Of a stretch of 64,000 bases of DNA, positions 56,643-64,000 are shown in pieces. Source of the DNA: Gnetum montanum (Eukaryota > Streptophyta > Gnetopsida > Gnetales > Gnetaceae). Position 1 is the stretch's first letter. Each line of letters starts with the position of its first letter. The stretch is from NCBI GenBank assembly GCA_015680685.1, contig MNCI01016243.1:94548-158547 (forward strand). Reading direction: 5' to 3'. The notes beneath the pieces are model-generated. The model ran no database searches. It saw nothing but the letters and a program-made list of their open reading frames with translations, and was not told where the DNA came from. Made by a program: the position numbers and the translations under genes.

Positions 56643-59075
56643 ATGGTTGCATCAACCACTACTGTTGACACCATTAGCATTAAAAACCCCTGGATGGTGT
56701 AGGCTACACCTACTATTGTCAAGCCACGGACCAGTCTGATGCGGCTACGTCGATCCCTCAAGATTCAAAATAAAGAGCCTGAGGGATACACTTAGCGTAA
56801 GGAACATTACAACTTCCTCTACACTAAACTTATGGCAAATCTTCCCATGTATCCATAGGAACTTGAAGTGAAACATGAATACAAGTTCATCTATTGTAAT
56901 GCGAAGGAATTTGTTCCTTCACCTAACACTTCCATACATTTTACAGACCAGCAACAGTGGATGTTGGACCTACTGTTAATGGCCAGGGCATCAGTGGAAC
57001 AACAAAATGAGATGTTCTACGATGAAGCGTCCTATGATGGCCAGGAGGATTTAGACCCCCACTCTGATGGAGGTAGTCATGCTAGGTTTGTCGTGGCTCC
57101 TCCCTCCACAACATCCCACGTGAATCCATTATTTATGGTCACTACGCCATTATAGTTGACCACCACCGACCATGTGGTGCATAATGCCCAACGACATTTC
57201 TTCTCTTCAGCTACCCTCCCAGGTGATATTCCTTTATAGACCATCCCTCCACAATTACAGTTAGCCAATCCATCTCATCACATATGTGTGCCTACGTCAC
57301 CATATGTAAATGAAGTTCTTACTTTGCAATTACATGCAGCTCTTTCATTCATCCTAGCCCACACGATAGGACCTTCCACTACCACGTGGTGGGCTCCAAA
57401 TACATCTCACCTCACTGCATATCCTATGCAAATGTCCCATATTCACCATCATCAACACCAACTCCCACAGATGCTAAACCCTGTTACAGGACCATTGTCT
57501 GTGCCCTTGGCCATGCAAACAATGTATTCCATGGCACAATCGATGGTGGTTGCCCCATCCATGCCACCTACTGGGTGGTGGATACCACAAGTGGCACCGC
57601 CTGTACGAATAGTTTCTATGGAATTCCACACTAGCCATGCTGCCGCCCCTATCCTACCACCCAACGTGGCTCCCTCTGCTATTCCACAACCAACCCCTTC
57701 GTCCATGGGTCTAGATCACATCTTCCAACTTATTCAAACCATTATCGAGGAGTTTAAAAGCCTCAAGGCTACTGATTCTGACATGATACAAGTCATGGAT
57801 TTTTACCATGACAATCCTATCAATCTGGCTGTACCCATTTTGTCATTACCCCCTGGGATGCCACTTCCCCATTTTACAAAATACAATGGGGAAGACGATC
57901 CCAAGGCCCATTTAGTTACTTTTAGGTCAGAGTCACTATTACTGCAACAATGGCCACATACCATCATACATATCTTTGCTATGTCCTTAATGGGTAAAGC
58001 TCTAGACTAGTATCGTGCACTTCCACGCTCTTTCATTTCAACTTTGGAAGAGCTGCTAACTCAGTTCGTAACTCATTTCAAGTACAACCTGAGGCCAGAA
58101 GTTACATGAGATCAGCTTATGGGAGTCAAGCAAGATCCACTCAAGCTATTCCAAAATTTTATACAGCGGTGGAGTGCAGCCTTGAATGAAATTCATGAAC
58201 CCATTGTGGAGGCCCATCTGTTGGCAATCTTCAAGAGAGTAGTCAATGACTTCATTAAGTCAAAACTATATTACCTCACTCCCTACTCCCTCATCTAAGC
58301 CTTATCTTAGACTAAAATCATTTAAGAAATGGTAGAGACTAGCAAAGACCTAGTGTATGTGGTCTACAAAAATTTCCTCAAAAAGAGCAAAGAAAAGGGC
58401 AAAGCTACAATAACAACAGTAGTGACCATGGCCAAAGGGGCCAAAAAGAAAAATAACAATAAGAAAGTACCTACGGTGCTTGCTAAGGCCACAACTAGCT
58501 CAAAAAAAGTCGATCAAGAAATAGCACACATCCCTAAAGCTTCCTCACAGCCAAAACCTAATTTTAAGCTTGAAGATCACTCAAAATACATGGCTCTACC
58601 TGTAAATCCTTCAGAACTTTTGAAGAAATTGCTAGGAACTGGCCACATGCAACACAAGATGGTGTCCAAGGAAGCTCTGAAGCACCATAGATGACACTAT
58701 GAGCTACTCAAGAATCCCTCCTTGGCCTTGCCTAACGAACCGCCAGTTCCCAAACACTTTAGGCTGGATTATTTTTGTGACTATCACCAATTGTGTGGTC
58801 ATGACATGGATTACTACTGGGCATTGAAAGATGACATTCAACATATGATTGATCAAGGTAAATTAATCCTAGATAGCAGTAGTCCGGTCCACCCAGAAAA
58901 CCAGTCCATGCTTGTGTACTAAGACTCGTTAAATGCAAATAATGCAGGGTACACTATCAGCATAGTAGGTACGGAGGGCGATGGTCAGGCACCACCAAAA
59001 CAACCCTTTGTGTTGCATGTACCTCCTTGCCTACCTCAAATGACAAGCCCGTCAACATCGACATGTACGGCTTAG
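56643..59075 (+). pseudogene. gag: Element C gag
   Basis: A single frame, broken only by point stops, runs from ATG 56643 (MVASTTTVD). Order: N-terminal region with EHYNFLYTKLMANLP and KEFVPSPNT; proline/histidine-rich linker to about 57720; VMDFYHDNPINLAVP; gag core from YNGEDDPKAHLVTF (57885) through LLTQFVTHFKYNLRPEV and FIQRWSAALNEIHEP to about 58260; a lysine-rich stretch (58380-58480); and the Cys/His box FCDYHQLCGHDMDYYW at about 58770-58820, in which the last cysteine of B (DIDYC) is Tyr/Trp. Stops at 57153, 57237, 58008, 58692 and others. The best-preserved gag in the window. Confidence 0.88.
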
Positions 59076-60170
59076 TGACAACCTTTTGTCCTCTGAGTCC
59101 TATTTTAGATCTCCGTTCCATAGCCCAGTGTTGGTAAATTCACGGCCCAATTCATGCCCACACCTAGGGCACCCTTTCTCATCAGGGTGCCAAAGCCATC
59201 AGCTACTCCTACTATGTAGGGGAAAATATCTAAGTCAACACCCCAATCACTATCTACTAAGAAAGAAGAAGGGAGTATGATAGGTAACACAGCCAAGGAC
59301 CATCTCACGCTTGGGTTCTCTAAGCCTATGCCTCTCACCTTGGTGCCCTTGAATCCACCCTCTAAGAAAGGTAAGGTTACACAAATAAGACCATCTCCTC
59401 CCTATCCAAGAAAATGCAATCCTCAACTAGAAGCTACTGCTCCCCGAGAAATTCATCTCCTTGAACGAATGGAAGAATAGAGGAGTAGCACACAACCTGA
59501 CCATGGGCATGATCTCCTCGATGCTTTTATGAAAGTTAAGTAGGCTCTTAAAAAAAATGCAACACTAAGACTCTACGACTTGCTCATGACATCAAAAAAA
59601 CATCGTGAAGCCATGGTTTGCATGTTAGTGTCCATACCTGTGGACGAGAGCTTGTCAGCGGATAAAGAAAAAATCCACTCAATCATGCTTCCTCCCACTG
59701 CTGAACAACCATAGTCTCCCGAATTGACATTTCATGATGAGTCCATTTAGGATGACCCAGAAAAGAGTCAGGTGATGACAGCACCCATGTTCATCACTAT
59801 CTGGGTCAGACAGTACAGAATTCGGAGAGTACACGTAGATGATGGGGTCGTTGCCAACATCATTCCATATCCCATAGTGGATAAACTTGGTTTGATCGAC
59901 CAATCCCATGACAACGTCATGTTTGAAGTCATTTAATGAAGCATGTGTAAGTCAAGGGAATGGTACACATCAACTTTGTAGTGGGGGATCAATTCCCCAC
60001 AAACGCAGTGTTTATCATTGTCAAGGAGATGCCCGATTTCAACCTAATTTTAGGGAGGTCTTCGTTAGCCTAATTAAGGGCAGTCTCATCACCCATTCAT
60101 CAAGAGATCCACTTGCCCTATGTAGGAGGGGAAGTGATCATCCATGGTGATAAGATGATCTCTCAATAGG
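59076..60170 (+). pseudogene. Element C linker and protease
   Basis: A linker with PFVLHVPP and FLIRVPK-like repeats precedes MFITIWVRQYRIRRVHVDDG (59788-59847), then VVANIIPYPIVDKLGL. D-D-G stands at the active-site position as in A and B. After a frame change near 59925 the flap and the LILG region are weak, and the tail VGGEVIIHGD is at about 60123-60150. Stops and shifts are frequent. Confidence 0.7.
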
Positions 60171-60439
60171 TTAACAATGTAGAAATGGAATAGGGTTCGA
60201 AGATTGAAATCCCCGAAGATCATAGTCTTGTCCCAATAGGTGAGTAGGCCAAGATTGTGGCCGATGAAAGCTTGACCTGGGCTGAACTACCCTTTTAGGG
60301 AGAAGATGGTAGCATAGATGAATGCTATAATAAGCGTCCTTGTTCATACATGTCACCAAGCTTGAAAACAATCAAGAAGTAGCTGTGGGGTTAACTAATA
60401 AACATGTTGACGTAACATGTTATATCGGTTTGTGTTGCT

Positions 60440-60930
60440 TACGAGCATACGACTTACATTCTGTTACGTCACATTGTTATCATTACACTTTTAAACGATC
60501 GCTAGCCTGAAATGATCCTAAACTAGATACGACTTGCTATGGCCTAAAACTGGTAATTTCTATTTATTCTTTTACACTTACTCTCATCAACCCAAAATGG
60601 CCTTAAACTAGTTGTGGCCCGCTATGGCCTAAAACTTGCAATTTTGTTTACTACCTTCCATCTGTGTGGCCTGGCTTGAGATAGCCTTAAACTATCATTG
60701 ACCTGAAATGGCCTTAAACTAGTTACGATCCACTATGGACTAAAACTGGCAATTTCTGTTTATTCTTTTACACTTACAATCACTGGCCTGAAATGGCCTT
60801 AAACTAGTTACAACCTACCATGGCCTACAATTGGCAATTTTTGTTTATTCTTTTACGCTTACAATGGCCTAGCCCAAAATGGCATTAAACCATTAGCAGC
60901 ATGCAGTGGCCTAAAATGTGTAATCTTTCT
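60440..60930 (+). repeat. Spacer repeat cluster of element C
   Basis: Repeated GCCTGAAATGGCCTTAAACTAG and CTATGGCCTAAAACTGGCAATTT, several with GTTTATTCTTTTACACTTAC between them; composite unit of about 100-120 bases, four to five degenerate copies. Same place and same core motif as cluster 1 of B. Confidence 0.8.
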
Positions 60931-61053
60931 AATGATACATTTCCTTTCATAAAATCAAAAAAATAATTATTAAAAATGTTACTTCACGATCACATTGATC
61001 ATTGATTTTTATTCCCTTTCATTATAACAAAATGTTTGGCTAGTATTTCCACA

Positions 61054-63335
61054 CTACACACCCTTTTTGTTACCACTCCCATCAGTGTCATTTAGCTCCA
61101 CCTCCGCCTCATGAGGGTCATCTTCATAAGGACCTTCTTTTCACGGTGTCTCCTCATGGGGATGATACTCTCTATGGGGTTCCTCCTCAAGACGACCCTC
61201 TTCATGAGGGCCATTACCTTCATCATGCTCCTCTTTAGGAAGATCCTCTTCTTGTCGATCCTATGAGTTGACATGAAACAAACATTAGCATCACCACCAA
61301 AAGTACACATAAAAACAATACAACTATAGCATAGCTTACTTGTGATGGTCTTATGTCGGCTACGAAAGGAATTTGTTCTAGGACGACTAACAAACATCGC
61401 ATGATCTCATCCTTAGTAAGCTTAGCCCAAAAGGCATCTCCTAAATCAACTCCAACCTTTACCTTCCCTTTTTCCATAGGAGTCCACTGGGGTGGTTCAG
61501 GAAAAAAGGAAAGGACAGTAGTCTCCCCACCAAGGAGGCTTATTTCCCTCTAAGGGGAGGTGCTTACTGTCACTTGCTCCTCAAATTTTTCATACGCTCT
61601 AGAAGCACCGATGACATCGAGGAATAATTGGAAGGAATACACTTCAACCATAGAATCTCTGTAATGTTGGCAGTAAGCAGCACATTCTCGCTTATACACA
61701 TGCTTATGCTCTTTCTGTGCCTGTCCCCATTCTTGGATCCTCATGCTGAAATCCTTTCAATCTTGGTTCTCTTGGGCTAGAATTTCTATTTTCATATGTT
61801 ATTTGATGAGCTCACAACTTGCTTTGACATTGTTCCTAACGGTCATCCAATAACAGGCATAGTCAATCACAACTGTCCACCAATTCTTGTCGGTGGTCTC
61901 TCGAGCTTGCAAAAATTTGTTCGGGGACTCCAAGTCCTTAACCTTAGTAATTAGCTACATTGTCTCCTTTTCTATTTTCTACAACCTCTTCCAAATACCT
62001 TCGTTGATGTTCTGACACTCCCATAAAGAATGGGCCAAGTGTAATGCACATTTACACATCTCATCGTAAAGACTGTGTGGCACTTCGATCATCTCTAGTG
62101 AAGGGTCAGGAGCTATGTTTATGTTGATAGGCTCTTTGGGATCCCATTTTAGATGAGATCTTGCAAAAAAATAAATTAACAATTAAATGTAATAGAATAA
62201 TGTAATGTCACACTTTCAATGACGCCTACGTAACAATAGTGACGTACTGATTTCAGGATCGATTTGCTCTAAGAGAACAATCATATCATTCACAATGCCT
62301 TCCATAAAGGCAAATTTATTAGGAACCTTGCCTCAATGCTGAGTTGGGGTTGCTGACAAAGGTACACCACTATTCCTAGAAGTTCCTACTATGCAAAAAA
62401 AAATAGGTTAAACATAGCACAGTAGATAAAAGACAATCGGGACATTACAACAACAAAACTCAGCAACTACCAGCCGCTCCTCCTTTTCTGGCTTATCCAA
62501 AAGGACCTCGTTGTCCTCTATGACCATTTCCACCTTGGGAATAGGAGCCTGTGTGCAATCCACATTATTAACTGAGGCCTCTTTTTCCAACACCAGGGCT
62601 CCTTCTCCACGTTGTGAAACTATGGCCCCTGTTTCAGGGGTCAATCCCACTACATCCTTCCTTTTTTCTCTCAAATAATTAAGTTAACCAAAAATAAAAT
62701 TTTATTACCTTTTTACAAGTGCTATGCAACGCAAAGACATCTATACATAGTGTAATGCACATAAACTAACCATACATTCTTCTACATACCAGTCGGAGGG
62801 TTGTTCCTATGAAACTTAATCCACAGTTTCCTTCCCTCTTCACCAATTGGGCCAGAAGATTCCCTTGTCGGACGATACCTTTTCCATTAGACTAATGAAT
62901 CAACTATTTCTTCTACCAGGAATTTCCCCCTCGACACACTACCAATTTGAGAAGGAGGTGCTACACTCATGCTGTCTTGGCCTCGCACATGAGGTGTCAC
63001 CAGATCCTTAGTCGTGAGTGAAAATGACTCCCCAATACCTTCAGGGGGATCTTGGGATCAAATGGTGTGGAAAACCTGGGAAATCCATGGCTTGGAAATC
63101 TAGTTACGATCTTGCTGCACCCAGACCCCATCCCTGTGAACCACCAGTGTGGAGTTTTCATCCCTAGTGTGGAAGCCAAAAAAGCCAAAATTCATTACTT
63201 CATGTACTCCAACATTAAACACCACTTTAGCAAGCATTGTGGAGAGCTTAGTGTAGAAGGTGTGCCATGCTTACTATTTATCGTAAATGGAATGACCAAT
63301 GGAGAAGGAACTTACTATGTATAGTAACCTCCCAA
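61054..63335 (-). pseudogene. Antisense multi-exon gene of element C (extra gene family)
   Basis: Exons read leftwards, approximate: 63335-62790 (GFFGFHTRDENSTLVVHRDG, PEGIGESFSLTTKDLVTP against B PEGIDESVFVTKGGYSG; donor CTG|GTATGT); 62665-62450 (acidic); 62392-62248 (KFAFMEGIVNDMIVLLEQIDPEI against B KMDFVLGIVNEVVDRIQ; donor ATCA|GTACGT); 62160-61340 (charged, coiled-coil-like, ending VDLGDAFWAKLTKDEIMRCL; donor CACAA|GTAAGC); 61260-61054 after CTCATAG (acidic tail with PHEEG, PHEETP, DDPHEAEVE; stop 61054-61056). The first two exons of B have no counterpart; the gene ends at an LTR border. Fewer stops than the copies in D and E. Function unknown. Confidence 0.78.
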
Positions 63336-64000
63336 ATTTGGGCATTCGTCTCACCTGAATATGGTAACCAAGTTACAACCAATTTGTAGTGAATTGACAA
63401 CTAATTTACAACAAGTTTATAGTCATTTTATAGCCATTTGGTAGCCTCATTCATGGCCCAAAGAACCTATAAAATCCAACCTCAAACATCATTTATAGGT
63501 TCCAAAATTTACACTATTTAGCAAGTTCAACATTATTAAGAAAATTTTGGCATGCAAACACTATAGAAATTCCACAATTTTTTGGAAAAAATTAACTGAT
63601 TTTCCAAGCACTAATTGCACACTTGGAAAATTCTCAGGTACTCAAGAGCTCTTGAAATTTCTCATACTTACATTCTCTTGAACCCTAGCTCGGAAGCATT
63701 ATATCCTTGAGACTTGTGAACTTTTGGGATTAAATCTTCATTTCTGGGGCTCATAATATCCAACATGAAGTAATTTGGCAGCCAAATTTCTTACTTTTCT
63801 TAGCCCCTAGTTGTGATCCAACTTGTAGCTCTAAGATTACAGTGGAGGAGATTCGATTGCATCAAGAGTGGCTTACCATCTAGATTGTAAAGTGGATCAC
63901 ATTGGCTGCAACAACCTTTGAACTCTTGCATAAGTGAACCCTCTTTCTACTTATCCAAGAACCATTTATACAAATTTCTCTAACTTTCACTTTATTTTTT
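63336..64000 (+). repeat. LTR fragment of the G/L2 type at the window end
   Basis: CCCAAAGAACCTATAAAATCC near 63460 and GGTTCCAAAATTT align with the G LTR (GAGACCTATAAGAAC) and L2 (ATGAAACCTATAAAAACC). AAGTGAACCCTCTTTC near 63930 matches L2 AAGTGAAACCCTCTTGC at about 38127. Its U5 end lies outside the window. Confidence 0.55.

Larger units (their letters stand above)
55250..63335 (+). mobile_element. Element C: Tat-like element without visible RT or integrase
   Basis: 5' LTR, leader, gag, protease, spacer repeats and antisense gene follow each other in the same order as in element B. The antisense gene then meets an LTR fragment at about 63336 and no RT, RNase H or integrase is seen. Either this is a deleted or non-autonomous form or another element was inserted here and continues beyond the window. 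Confidence 0.65.

Noticed and set aside
1-64000. Host protein-coding genes, tRNA or rRNA genes
   Set aside because: No conserved host domain, no tRNA cloverleaf and no rRNA-like sequence was recognised; splice-site-bearing ORFs all belong to the retrotransposon extra gene.

Overview
The window looks like intergenic chromatin of a large-genome seed plant, with a gymnosperm possible but not shown. It is AT-rich, and I see no intact host gene, tRNA, rRNA or CRISPR. Nearly every base that can be explained belongs to nested, decayed LTR retrotransposons plus one LINE fragment. Plant Ty3/gypsy features are clear: LTRs starting TGAAACACC, 5-bp target duplications, gag with a plant-type Cys/His box, and a pol with a second RNase H domain, which marks the Tat lineage. 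All coding regions carry in-frame stops or frameshifts, so they are annotated as pseudogenes.

Layout. 1-12760 is element A (minus strand, left end outside the window): 5' LTR 11372-12760, leader, gag, protease, spacer repeats and the last exon of an opposite-strand gene. Two solo LTRs sit inside it, S1 (6302-8019, TSD CTTGT) and S2 (8458-9861, TSD GGTTA). A itself lies inside element D (plus), whose protease tail and antisense gene follow at 12766-15760. 15780-16874 is an LTR and leader start of element G. That leader is split by solo LTR L2 (TSD GTAGT, 16870-16874 and 38419-38423), and L2 is split by the 18.5-kb element B (17471-35944, TSD GGTAA) and by a LINE fragment (about 36480-38100). 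After L2 come the rest of the G leader and a multi-exon gene E (39700-43130, plus), interrupted by a different Ty3/gypsy element F (43131-53215). Then follow a 90-bp tandem repeat, the LTR/leader of element H (minus), and head-to-head with it element C (plus, 5' LTR to 56388, gag, protease, spacer repeats, antisense gene to 63335), ending in an LTR fragment.

The most interesting system is an extra gene carried by this Tat family. In B it lies on the opposite strand between gag-protease and reverse transcriptase, has about seven exons with GT..AG borders, its own upstream region with LTR-like motifs, and is bracketed by short spacer repeats built on ATGGCCTTAAACTA. Related copies with matching exon borders occur in C, D and E, and a last exon in A. 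B, read as a whole, is LTR - gag - protease - spacer repeat - antisense gene - spacer repeat - RT - RNase H - second RNase H - integrase - spacer repeat - LTR. The pol frame opens without an ATG just after a splice-acceptor-like sequence, which suggests gag-pol joining by splicing across the antisense gene.
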